Below, piece after piece: positions 53,645-62,125 of a stretch of 64,000 nucleotides of DNA. Source of the stretch: Streptomyces deccanensis (GTDB taxonomy: Bacteria; Actinomycetota; Actinomycetes; Streptomycetales; Streptomycetaceae); NCBI RefSeq assembly GCF_022385335.1, contig NZ_CP092431.1:2480001-2544000 (forward strand), read 5' to 3'. Every line of letters begins with the position of its first letter. Position 1 is the first letter of the stretch. The notes below the pieces were generated by a model. That model saw only the letters and a list, made by a program, of their open reading frames with translations, did not search any database and was not told the DNA's origin. Made by a program: the position numbers and the translations under genes.

Positions 53645-55421
53645 GCAGGAGCGGGCACGGATCTGCTCCGACACGGAACTCGGCGCCGGCAACGTCCTGC
53701 GACGACTGCGCGCATACGAACGCCCGCTCGACGAAACGGTGTTGCACACCGACCGCACCTGGCGCGCACCGGACGGCAGCCACCCCGAGGCGCTGACTCT
53801 CGGGCAGTTGTACGAGGCGGTCGAAGCCTACGCCGGCTGGTACACGGCCCACGGGGTGCGCCCCCGCGACCCGGTGGCCATCCACTCCTCCTCCGCCACC
53901 GAGTTCGCGGTGAACTTCCTGGCGCTGACCTCGATCGGAGCCGTGCCGTCGTTCGTCAACGGCAACCTCTCGCCGGAGATCGCCCGGGAGTACGTCCGCC
54001 GCCAGGGCGCGGTGGGCGCCTTCACGGACGAGGCGCACCGGGAGGTGCTGACCGGGGACGCGGGCGGAGCCGGGGGCGCGGACGGAGAAGGGGGCGCGAA
54101 CGGCTCCGGGGGGCGCGGCCTCGGGCTCGGCTTCCACGTGACCGCCGCCGACGTCCACCCGGAGCACCGCGCGTCGCTCCCGCCGTCGTACCCCTACCGG
54201 CACGACCCCACCGACCCGGTGCTCATCTCCCACTCCTCCGGCACGACCGGCCTGCCGAAAGGGGTGCCGCACACCCATCGGACGCTGATGTACGCCCAGC
54301 TGCACCGACTGCGGTTCTCGACCGGCGCCGACATGGAACGCACGCTCGTGGGACTGCCGGGCGCGCACAACGCGATGGTCGCGACGCTGCTGTACTGCCT
54401 GCTGCTGCGCACGGACCTCAAGTTGCTCTCCAGCCAGCGCGGCACGGACGTGCTGGACGCGATCGAGGAGTTCCGGCCGACGACCGTGCTGGCCTTCGCC
54501 GGAACCTTCGGCGAGATGGCGGCGGAGGATCTGACGGCGCGCGATCTGTCCAGCGTGCAGGTGTGGTTCAACACGGGGGACGCGGCGCACGAGGCGCACA
54601 TCCGGGCCCTCGTCCAGCACGGGAGCCGGATCGAGATCCGGCGGGACCTGAGCCGCGTCCGGGTCGAGGGGTCGGTCTTCGTGGACGGACTCGGTTCGTC
54701 GGAGGCCGGCTACTCCGTCTTCCACAACCGGCACACCAAGGACACCTCCGCCTACTCCCGCTGCGTCGGCAAGCCGATCAGCTTCGCCGAGGCCGCCGTG
54801 CTCGCCGAGGACGGCACCCCGCTGCCGCCCGGGCGGATCGGCCGTCTGGGCCTCAAGTCGCCGACGCTGACGCCCGGTTACTGGAACGACTCGCTGACCT
54901 GGCACCGGATGCGGCTCGGCGGCTACTGGCTCACCGGGGACCTCGCCCACCAGGACGAGGAGGGCAACTTCTACCACCTCGACCGGGCCCCGGACGCCAT
55001 CCGCACCCCGGCGGGGATCGTCTTCAGCACCCGTACCGAGGAACTGCTCCTGGCCGCGCTGCCGGAACTCAGCGACTGCACGGTGGTCGGGATCGCCCCC
55101 GAGGGCGTACGCGCGGACTGGGACGGCGACGGCGAGGCGGAGGCGTACGCGCTGCTCCAACTCGCCGACGAAATCGCCGATGAACGCACCGGCGGACTGG
55201 CCGACCCGAGCGCCACCGGAGCGGGAGTCGACGAGGAGTGGACCGGGCGGGTCAACGCGGTGCTGACGGCGGCCGGGTTCCCCCCGGTGACCCGGGCCCT
55301 GCGGATGAAGGCCGGTGACGTGGCCAAGGGCGCCACCGGCAAGGTTCTCAAACGAGTGATGCGCGACCGGTTCGCCGCCGACACGGCCGCCGCGGTCGCC
55401 GCCGAGGAGCAGCACGCATGA
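53631..55421 (+). CDS. ANL-superfamily AMP-forming enzyme, candidate ATP-dependent diazotase
   Basis: 596 residues. P-loop ISHSSGTTGLPKGVPHTHRT (about 199-218), A5-type GLGSSEAG, A7/A8 YWLTGDLAHQDEEGNFYHLD, and the C-terminal lysine in KGATGKVLKRVMRDR. The full-length form with extra N-terminal 50 residues and a Gly insertion (about 142-167) differs from the shorter ligase upstream. In cre, ava and cma clusters a ligase homologue (CreM/AvaA6/CmaA6) uses ATP to activate nitrite and diazotise an arylamine. Because this gene sits with the CreE/CreD homologues, that role is inferred; a conventional acyl ligase is the alternative. ATG 53631 overlaps the CLF gene by 14 bp. Confidence 0.7.
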   Translation: MLISRQERARICSDTELGAGNVLRRLRAYERPLDETVLHTDRTWRAPDGSHPEALTLGQLYEAVEAYAGWYTAHGVRPRDPVAIHSSSATEFAVNFLALTSIGAVPSFVNGNLSPEIAREYVRRQGAVGAFTDEAHREVLTGDAGGAGGADGEGGANGSGGRGLGLGFHVTAADVHPEHRASLPPSYPYRHDPTDPVLISHSSGTTGLPKGVPHTHRTLMYAQLHRLRFSTGADMERTLVGLPGAHNAMVATLLYCLLLRTDLKLLSSQRGTDVLDAIEEFRPTTVLAFAGTFGEMAAEDLTARDLSSVQVWFNTGDAAHEAHIRALVQHGSRIEIRRDLSRVRVEGSVFVDGLGSSEAGYSVFHNRHTKDTSAYSRCVGKPISFAEAAVLAEDGTPLPPGRIGRLGLKSPTLTPGYWNDSLTWHRMRLGGYWLTGDLAHQDEEGNFYHLDRAPDAIRTPAGIVFSTRTEELLLAALPELSDCTVVGIAPEGVRADWDGDGEAEAYALLQLADEIADERTGGLADPSATGAGVDEEWTGRVNAVLTAAGFPPVTRALRMKAGDVAKGATGKVLKRVMRDRFAADTAAAVAAEEQHA

Positions 55422-55972
55422 GCACGCACTCCGACGCCGACGGCGTCAATCACCGCGCCCGGGCCGGTGAGGCGTACCGGCTGTGGTGGCAGCACGACGC
55501 CAACTGGTACCAGGGGGTGGCCGCCCGGTTCGGGCAGGAGGCCGCGAACGAGATCAACGCGGAGGCGATGGGGAAGGTCGCCCTGCACGTCGGGCAGCGG
55601 GTCGCCAAGCTGTACGGCCCCCTCCCCGACACCGGCGACGGCCGCAAGGACCTGGAGGAGCTGCGCCGCCGTTACGACGACTGCGGCGACCGGATGTTCC
55701 CGCCGGAGCTGCGCAACGCCGCCACCGAGGTCGAGGACGACGACCTGATCGTCCTCACCCTCAAGCGGAACTTCGCGATCACCATGGTCCGGATGGCCGG
55801 CTCGCTGGAGGGCTACCGCTGCCCGTGCACCGCCGTCCACGCCGGCTGGTCCGAGGGACTGGGCGTGACCCTCACGGAGAACAGGGCCGAGACCTGTCTG
55901 CGGAACGGCGACGCGTCGTGCCGTCTGCTGATGCGCGTCGCCGCTCCCGTCGCACCGGGTTCGGAGGACTGA
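55418..55972 (+). CDS. Small Cys-containing protein of unknown function in the cluster
   Basis: 184 residues, soluble. An N-terminal helical part EAYRLWWQHDANWYQGVAAR FGQEAANEINAEAMGKVA (about 18-53) and a C-terminal part with YRCPCTAVHAGWSEGLGVTL (Cys135, Cys137) and ETCLRNGDASCRLLM (Cys160, Cys168). The CxC plus two later Cys could bind a metal or cofactor. The pattern recalls DUF6125/L-2-amino-thiazoline-4-carboxylate hydrolase-like proteins, but I am not sure. ATGA-coupled to the candidate diazotase, so it likely works with it, perhaps in amine or diazo handling. A dehydratase role cannot be excluded but no hotdog motif is seen. Confidence 0.6.
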   Translation: MSTHSDADGVNHRARAGEAYRLWWQHDANWYQGVAARFGQEAANEINAEAMGKVALHVGQRVAKLYGPLPDTGDGRKDLEELRRRYDDCGDRMFPPELRNAATEVEDDDLIVLTLKRNFAITMVRMAGSLEGYRCPCTAVHAGWSEGLGVTLTENRAETCLRNGDASCRLLMRVAAPVAPGSED

Positions 55973-55975
55973 GGC

Positions 55976-56902
55976 ATGCGCGTACTTGTCGCCGGGGCCA
56001 CCGGAGTGGTCGGCCGTCCGCTGGTGGGCGCGCTGCGGGCGCGGGGCCACCGGGTGAGCGCACTGGTGCGGCAGAGGTCGAGGGACCGGGTCCCGGAGGC
56101 GGACGAGGTGGTGGTCGCCGACGCCCTGGACCGTGAGGCCGTGCTGGCGGCGGTGTCGGCAGCCCGGCCCGAGGTGGTCGTCCACCAGATGTCGGCGCTG
56201 CGTCTGCTGCGCGACGACCCGCCGGGGGCCTTCGCCCTCACCGCCCGGCTGCGCACCGAGGGCACCGCCCATCTGGTCGAGGCGGCCCGCGCGGCCGGCG
56301 CGCGCCGGCTGGTCGCCCAGTCCATCGCGTTCGCCGCCGCCCCGGCCGGGGACCCGGTCCTCGACGAGGACGCGCCCTTGTACGTGGACGCCCCCGACCC
56401 CGGCTGGGCCTCGACCGTGCGGGCCGTCGCCGAGCTGGAACGGCGGGTGACGGACCGGGACAACGGCCTGGAAGGTGTGGTGCTGCGCTACGGCACGCTG
56501 TACGGCCCCCGCACCGCGTACGCCCCCACCGGCGCGACCGCGCACTCCGTGCGGGCCGGGCGGCTGCCGCTGCCGGGCAGCGGGGCGGGGATCATGTCGT
56601 TCCTGCACGTCGAGGACGCCGTGGGGGCGGCCGTGACGGCCGTCGAGGCCGACGCGAGCGGAGTGTTCCATGTGACGGACGACGATCCGGCCCCGGCCGC
56701 GCAGTGGCTGCCCCATCTCGCCCGGATGCTCGCCGCGCCCTCGCCGCGCACGGTCCCGGCGGCCCTCGCGCCCCGTCTCCTCGGCTGGTTCATGGCCCAC
56801 CAGCTCACTTCGGCGCACGGCGCCGCCAACGACCGGGCCCGCACGGCGCTCGGCTGGAAGCCGGCCAGACCGAGCTGGCGCGACGGACTGGGCCAGGAAT
56901 GA
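55976..56902 (+). CDS. Atypical extended SDR (NAD-dependent epimerase family), candidate diazo-replacing reductase
   Basis: 308 residues with an intact Rossmann motif GATGVVGRPLVGAL (about 7-20) and extended-SDR strings VVLRYGTLYGPRT (about 168-180) and GIMSFLHVEDAVGAAVTAVE. The catalytic YxxxK is missing: the equivalent helix reads STVRAVAELERR (about 146-157), with Thr and Val in those places. It should bind NAD(P) but not use normal SDR chemistry. In ava, AvaA7 replaces a diazo group by hydride; an NADPH-binding protein next to the diazotase candidate fits that job, which is an inference. ATG follows the preceding stop by 3 bp. Confidence 0.66.
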   Translation: MRVLVAGATGVVGRPLVGALRARGHRVSALVRQRSRDRVPEADEVVVADALDREAVLAAVSAARPEVVVHQMSALRLLRDDPPGAFALTARLRTEGTAHLVEAARAAGARRLVAQSIAFAAAPAGDPVLDEDAPLYVDAPDPGWASTVRAVAELERRVTDRDNGLEGVVLRYGTLYGPRTAYAPTGATAHSVRAGRLPLPGSGAGIMSFLHVEDAVGAAVTAVEADASGVFHVTDDDPAPAAQWLPHLARMLAAPSPRTVPAALAPRLLGWFMAHQLTSAHGAANDRARTALGWKPARPSWRDGLGQE

Positions 56903-58995
56903 CCGCCCCCGACGACACCACCGCGCCCGACACACCCCTGCCCGGCGGGACCGTCACGGCAGCCGCCCTGCCCGGCGCCCCCGGCCCCGGCGGCCCCCTC
57001 ACCGTCTGTGTGGTCGGTGCCGGCCCCCGGGGGCTGTCCGTCCTGGAGCGGATCTGTGCGAATGCCGGGGAACTCGTCCGGCCGGTCGAGGTGCACCTCG
57101 TGGACCCGTACCCGCCGGGCGCGGGCGCGGTCTGGCGCACGGACCAGCCGGGCGAGCTGCTGATGAACACGGTCGCCTCCCAGGTGACGCTGTTCACCGA
57201 CGCGAGCGTGGACTGCGCGGGGCCGACGGTGCCGGGCCCCAGCCTCTACGAGTGGGCGTGCGCGGCTCGGGACGGGGTCGTCGACCACGATCTCCCGGCC
57301 CGCGCCCTGGTCGAGGCCCGACGGCTCGGCCCGGACACCTATCCGACCCGCGCGTTCCACGGCCACTACCTGGAGTGGGTCTTCCGCCACCTGTTACGTA
57401 CGGCTCCCGCCCATGTCACCGTCCACCCGCACCGGACCACCGCGATCGGCCTGTGCGAGGACACCCCGGACGGACCGCAGACGGTGACCCTGGCGAACGG
57501 CGAACGGCTGACCGGGCTGGCCGGCGTGGTGCTGGCCCTCGGCCACGGCGCCCTGACCCCGTCGCCGGAGGAACGCGCGCTGCGCTCCTTCGCCGACCGC
57601 CACGGCCTCACCTACGTGGCCCCCGCCAATCCGGCCTACACCGACCTGAGCGGCATCGCCCCGGGCACCCCGGTCGCCCTGCGCGGCCTGGGCCTGAACT
57701 TCTTCGACTGCCTGGCCCTGCTCACCGAGGGCCGCGGCGGCACGTTCAAGGAGGGCGAGTCCGGTCTCGTCTATCTGCCGAGCGGCAACGAGCCCGTCCT
57801 GTACGCCGGTTCGCGGCGCGGCGTGCCGTACCACGCCCGGGGCGAGAACGAGAAGGGCGCCCTCGGCCGCCACGAGCCGCGCTTCCTGACGCCGGACGTC
57901 ATCGCGGAGCTACGGCACCGCGTGACCGCCGGCCACCCCCTCGGCTTCCGCGACGCCCTCTGGCCCCTCGTCGACCGCGAGGTACGGACCGTCCACCACG
58001 AGGCCCGCATCCGCGCTGCCCGGGGGCCGGAGGCGGCCGCGGCCTTCGTACGGTCGTACCTCGCGGCCTCGGGCGACGAGGGCGCCGAGGCGGCCCTGCT
58101 CGACGAGCACGGTGTCCCGGCCGACGAGCGATGGGACTGGGCGCGGATCGAACAGCCCTACGGCGAGCGGACGTTCAGCGACCGGGCCGCCTTCCGGCTC
58201 TGGCTGCTGGATCATCTGCGCCGGGATGTCGCCGAGGCCCGCCTCGGCAATGTGAACGGCCCGCTGAAGGCCGCGCTGGACGCCCTGCGGGACCTCCGCA
58301 ACGAGATCCGGCTCGTCGTCGACCACGGCGGGGTCTCCGGCGACTCGTACCGCGCCGAACTCGACGACTGGTACACCCCGTTGAACGCCTTCACGTCGAT
58401 CGGCCCGCCCGCCTTCCGGATCGAGGAGCTGATCGCGCTGATCGAGGCGGACGTGCTGCACGTGCTGGGCCCGGGCATCCGCGTCCGGGCCTGGTCGCCC
58501 GACGGCGGCCTCGAAGAACCCGGTCCCGACGGACTCGGTCCCGAGGGGCCCGGTTCCGACAAAGGCGGCCCCGCCCCTGGCTGCTTCCTCGTGGACGCGG
58601 AGCTGGTGGACGAACCCCCGGTCCGGGTCGCCGCGTTGATCGAGGCGCGGCTGCCCGCCGTCGATCTGCGGCGCAGCGCCGACCCGCTGCTGCGGGCACT
58701 GTTCCGGGCCGGTGCGTGCGCGCCGTACCGGCTCGGTGGCGGCGCGGGGTACGAGCCCGGCGGGCTGGCGGTGACCGACGGCCCGCCCAGGCTCGTGGAC
58801 GCCGGGGGCCGACCGCATCCGCGCCGGTACGCCTTCGGGGTGCCGGTGGAGGGCGTGCGCTGGGTGACGGCGGTCGGCATCAGGCCCGGCGTGGGCTCGG
58901 TGACGCTGGAGGACGCGGACGCGATCGCCCGGGCCGCGCTCGGGCTCACCCCGGCGGCAGGCCGGACAGCAGGCGGAGAGAGTCGAGGAGCGTGA
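56899..58995 (+). CDS. FAD/NAD(P)-binding monooxygenase, CreE-like (aspartate to nitrosuccinate)
   Basis: 698 residues. N-terminal NAD_binding_9-type FAD site VCVVGAGPRGLSVLERI (about 37-53), then VDPYPPGAGAVWRTDQPGEL, LMNTVASQVTLFTD, second dinucleotide strand GVVLALGHGALTPS and LRGLGLNFFDCLALLTEGRG. Length and motifs fit CreE/FzmM-type enzymes, which oxidise aspartate in steps to nitrosuccinate. The following CreD-like lyase gene makes this assignment much stronger. TTA codon at residue 166 (57394). Low-complexity Gly/Pro/Glu/Asp segment at about 530-560. ATGA overlap with the SDR gene. Confidence 0.8.
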   Translation: MTAPDDTTAPDTPLPGGTVTAAALPGAPGPGGPLTVCVVGAGPRGLSVLERICANAGELVRPVEVHLVDPYPPGAGAVWRTDQPGELLMNTVASQVTLFTDASVDCAGPTVPGPSLYEWACAARDGVVDHDLPARALVEARRLGPDTYPTRAFHGHYLEWVFRHLLRTAPAHVTVHPHRTTAIGLCEDTPDGPQTVTLANGERLTGLAGVVLALGHGALTPSPEERALRSFADRHGLTYVAPANPAYTDLSGIAPGTPVALRGLGLNFFDCLALLTEGRGGTFKEGESGLVYLPSGNEPVLYAGSRRGVPYHARGENEKGALGRHEPRFLTPDVIAELRHRVTAGHPLGFRDALWPLVDREVRTVHHEARIRAARGPEAAAAFVRSYLAASGDEGAEAALLDEHGVPADERWDWARIEQPYGERTFSDRAAFRLWLLDHLRRDVAEARLGNVNGPLKAALDALRDLRNEIRLVVDHGGVSGDSYRAELDDWYTPLNAFTSIGPPAFRIEELIALIEADVLHVLGPGIRVRAWSPDGGLEEPGPDGLGPEGPGSDKGGPAPGCFLVDAELVDEPPVRVAALIEARLPAVDLRRSADPLLRALFRAGACAPYRLGGGAGYEPGGLAVTDGPPRLVDAGGRPHPRRYAFGVPVEGVRWVTAVGIRPGVGSVTLEDADAIARAALGLTPAAGRTAGGESRGA

Positions 58996-59000
58996 ACGCG

Positions 59001-60467
59001 ATGTCCGTGGGCACCGACGCGGGCCTGCTCGCCCCCACCTGGGCCGGTACGCCCGCCGCGGCGGAGGTGACCGACGAGGCGTGGCTGCAGGCCATGCTGG
59101 ACGCCGAGGTGGCGCTGGCCCGCGCCCAGCACGCGGTCGGGCTGACACCGGCGGCCGTGGTGGAGACGATCGCCTCGGCGGCCCGGGTGGAACGGCTCGA
59201 CCTGCCCGCCCTGGCCCACGCCGCCCGGGCCGCCGCCAATCCGGTGGTCGCGCTGGTGACCGCGTTCACCGAGGTCGTCGCCGCGCAGGATCCGGGCGCC
59301 GCGGAGTATGTGCACCGGGGGTCCACGAGTCAGGACATCCTGGACTCGGCGGCGATGGTGATCGCCCGCCGGGTCCTCGGGCTGATCGGCGGGGATCTGT
59401 CACGGGTCGCCGGGGCCTTCGCCGCGCTGGCCGACACCCATCGGCACACCGTCCTCGCCGGGCGCACCCTGGCCCAGCACGCCGTGCCGACGACCTTCGG
59501 GCTGAAGGCCGCGGGGTGGCTGGAGCTGGTGGTCGACGCGGCGGTGCGGGTGCGGGCGGTGGCGTCCGGGCTTCCGGCGCAACTGGGGGGAGCGGGTGGG
59601 ACCTTGGCCGCGTACCGGGAGTACGCGGCGGTGGACCGCGCGAGCCGCCGGGAGACGGACAGCCGCGGGCCCGCGAGGGCTGATCGCACCCCCGACGCGG
59701 GCGGTCCGGAGCTGCTGGGGCCCTTCTCCTCGGCTCTGGGCCTCGCCGAACCCACCCTCCCCTGGCACACCGTCCGCACGCCCGTCGCCGAGCTCGGGGC
59801 CGTACTGCAGCTCGTCACCGGGGCGCTCGGGAAGTTCGCGCTGGACGTGCAGACGCTGTCCCGTACCGAGATCGGTGAGCTGTCCGAGCCGGCGGCGGCC
59901 GGGCGCGGGGCCTCCTCGGCCATGCCGCAGAAGCGGAATCCCGCGCTGGCCACACTGATCGTGTCGGCCGCCCGGCAGGTACCCGCGCACGCGCTCGTGC
60001 TGGCGCAGTGTCTGCTCGCCGAGGACGAACGGCCCGCCGGGGCGTGGCACGCCGAATGGCAGCCGCTGCGGGAGGCGTTGCGGTTGGCGGGCGGGGCCGC
60101 GCACACCGCCGTCGAGCTGGCGGAGGGCTTGGTCGTCCACCCGGAGCGCATGCGGGCCAACCTCGATCTGACCGGGGGTGCCATCGTCGCCGAACGGCTG
60201 GCCGTGGCCCTGGCCCCGGCGCTCGGCAAGGCCCGCGCGAAGAAGCTGCTGACCGCCGCGTCGGCCGAGGCCGCCGACACCGGCCGGCCCCTGAGCGAGC
60301 TGCTGATCGCCGACCCCGAGCTGTCCGCCCGGTTGCCCTCCGCCCAGCTGGCGGAACTGCTCGACCCGGCCCGCTACACCGGCGCGGCCGACGACCTGAT
60401 CGACCGCGCCCTGCGCAGATACGACGGCGCGCGCGGCCACGAGACGACCGGCGGAGGAACCCTGTGA
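59001..60467 (+). CDS. Aspartase/fumarase-superfamily lyase, CreD-like nitrosuccinate lyase
   Basis: 488 residues. Superfamily motifs: HRGSTSQDILDSA (about 105-117), TLAQHAVPTTFGLKAAG (catalytic His160 region) and the signature GASSAMPQKRNPALA (about 303-317). It is closest in style to 3-carboxymuconate cycloisomerase/adenylosuccinate lyase, as is CreD, which releases nitrous acid and fumarate from nitrosuccinate. The adjacent CreE-like gene supports this. ATG 59001 fits the gaggag site better than the overlapping GTG 58992. A polar insertion lies at about 215-240. The reading frame extends far upstream into the FAD gene, but that part is shadow. Confidence 0.82.
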   Translation: MSVGTDAGLLAPTWAGTPAAAEVTDEAWLQAMLDAEVALARAQHAVGLTPAAVVETIASAARVERLDLPALAHAARAAANPVVALVTAFTEVVAAQDPGAAEYVHRGSTSQDILDSAAMVIARRVLGLIGGDLSRVAGAFAALADTHRHTVLAGRTLAQHAVPTTFGLKAAGWLELVVDAAVRVRAVASGLPAQLGGAGGTLAAYREYAAVDRASRRETDSRGPARADRTPDAGGPELLGPFSSALGLAEPTLPWHTVRTPVAELGAVLQLVTGALGKFALDVQTLSRTEIGELSEPAAAGRGASSAMPQKRNPALATLIVSAARQVPAHALVLAQCLLAEDERPAGAWHAEWQPLREALRLAGGAAHTAVELAEGLVVHPERMRANLDLTGGAIVAERLAVALAPALGKARAKKLLTAASAEAADTGRPLSELLIADPELSARLPSAQLAELLDPARYTGAADDLIDRALRRYDGARGHETTGGGTL

Positions 60468-62125
60468 GCACCGTGAGCCGGACGACCGGGGCCCCGGAGG
60501 CCGCCCCACCCACCCGCTCCTGGCCGGTCCTGGTGGTCGTGGTCTGCGCGCAGATGCTGATCTGGCTGGACACCTCGATCCTCAACGTCGCCGTCACCAC
60601 GCTCGCCGACCCGGTCGAGGGCCTGGGTGCCACCCCCGGCGAACTGGAGTGGGTGGCGAGCGCCTACACCCTGGTCGTCGCCGGCACCCTCTTCGCGGGC
60701 GGCGCGCTCGCCGACCGTTTCGGCCCCCGGAACACGCTCGTCGCGGGGCTCGCGCTGATCGGCGTGGCCTCCGGCGCGGGCGCGTTCGTGGCCAGCCCGG
60801 AGTGGCTGATCGTGGCCCGCGTCTTCATGGGCGCGGGCGCCGGCCTGTTGATGCCGGCCACCCTGACGGTCATCGTGCAGAGCACCCCGGAGGAGAAACG
60901 CACCCGCGCGATCGCGATCTGGAGCTCGTCGAGCGGTCTCGGCGTGGCCATCGGCCCGGTCGCGGGCGGGGCGCTGCTCAGCCACTTCTGGTGGGGCTCG
61001 GTGTTCCTGGTCAATGTGCCGATCGTCGCCCTGTGTCTGCCGGCGGTCCTGGCCGTCGTCCCCGACCTCGGCGGCTCCCGACGCCGTGTGCTCGACCTGC
61101 CCGGCCTCGTCCTGTCGGTGCTCGGCCTGGGCGGAGTGGTCTACGGCATCATCGAACTCGGCGGCGGCAGCGCCTGGTACGGGCCGCACGTACTGCTGCC
61201 CCTGGTGGTGGGCGGTGTGCTGCTGGCCGTCTTCGTCGCCGGTCAGCACAGGTCCAGGGCGCCCAGCCTGGATCTGCGGCTGTTCCGGCAGCCCGGCTTC
61301 ACGGCCGGCAGCGTGGTCCTGCTGATCGCCTTCATGGCGTTGGCCGGTCACCTGTTCTACGCGGCCTTCTATCTCCAGGGCCCCCGGGGCCTCTCCCCCG
61401 CCGACGCCGGGACGGTCATGATCGCCGCCGCGATCGGCATCGTCCTGGGCAGCCAGGCCTCGCCGGCGCTGAGCCGTCGACTGTCGGCCCGCTGGACCGT
61501 CGCGGCCGGGGTGCTGGCCACCGCCGCCACCTACGTCGCGTACGCCTGGCTCGACGGGGAGACCCCGCTGTGGGTCGTCGCCGCGCTGCTGTGGATCCAG
61601 GGCTTCGGCATGGGCCTGGTCGGCACGCCGGTCACGGCCGTGATGATGCGCGGGGTGCCGCCCCAGCTCGCGGGCGCCGGTTCCGCCGTCAACAGCGTGA
61701 CCCGGCAGGTGGGCGGCACCCTCGGCGTGGCCATGGCCGGCTCCATCCTCTCGGCCGTCTACCGGGACCGGATGGCGGAGGCCGAACTGCCCGGCCCCGC
61801 ACAGGGCTTGTCCCCCGCCGCCGGGGAACAGGCCCGCGCCTCCGCAGAGGCCGCCCGCTCCCTCGCCGACTCGCTGAACCTGCCCGGCCTGGCGACCGCC
61901 GCCGACCGCGCCTTCCTCGACGCCATGTACGCCGCCACGCTCTCCGTCGCCGCCCTCGCCCTCATCGGCTGCGCGGTGGCGGTGACGGGCCTGCGCGCCC
62001 GCCCGGCACCCGGGAGCCCAGAACCCACCGGGTCGCGGGAACGCCCCGGACCCCAGACCTCCGCCACACACCCGCAGGAGCCCACCCAGCCGTCGGACCC
62101 GGCGCCGAGAGGAACCGCACGATGA
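60464..62125 (+). CDS. DHA2-type MFS exporter (14 TMS, EmrB/QacA-like)
   Basis: 553 residues with about 14 membrane segments and a polar tail (about 515-553, Pro/Thr/Gln-rich). Strings: LIWLDTSILNVAVTTLAD (motif D1), LADRFGPRNTLVAGLALIGV (motif A), IGPVAGGALLSHFWWGSVFL VNVP (motif C). Likely exports the cluster product or its toxic amine/diazo intermediate. GTG start overlaps the lyase stop, ribosome site ggagg. Coupled to the SDR gene by ATGA. Confidence 0.88.
   Translation: MSTVSRTTGAPEAAPPTRSWPVLVVVVCAQMLIWLDTSILNVAVTTLADPVEGLGATPGELEWVASAYTLVVAGTLFAGGALADRFGPRNTLVAGLALIGVASGAGAFVASPEWLIVARVFMGAGAGLLMPATLTVIVQSTPEEKRTRAIAIWSSSSGLGVAIGPVAGGALLSHFWWGSVFLVNVPIVALCLPAVLAVVPDLGGSRRRVLDLPGLVLSVLGLGGVVYGIIELGGGSAWYGPHVLLPLVVGGVLLAVFVAGQHRSRAPSLDLRLFRQPGFTAGSVVLLIAFMALAGHLFYAAFYLQGPRGLSPADAGTVMIAAAIGIVLGSQASPALSRRLSARWTVAAGVLATAATYVAYAWLDGETPLWVVAALLWIQGFGMGLVGTPVTAVMMRGVPPQLAGAGSAVNSVTRQVGGTLGVAMAGSILSAVYRDRMAEAELPGPAQGLSPAAGEQARASAEAARSLADSLNLPGLATAADRAFLDAMYAATLSVAALALIGCAVAVTGLRARPAPGSPEPTGSRERPGPQTSATHPQEPTQPSDPAPRGTAR

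Noticed and set aside
57252..60467. A single 1071-residue frame spanning the FAD gene and the lyase
   Set aside because: The first half is the out-of-frame shadow of the FAD gene (Arg/Pro/Gly-rich, no motifs). The lyase proper starts at 59001 with a ribosome site.
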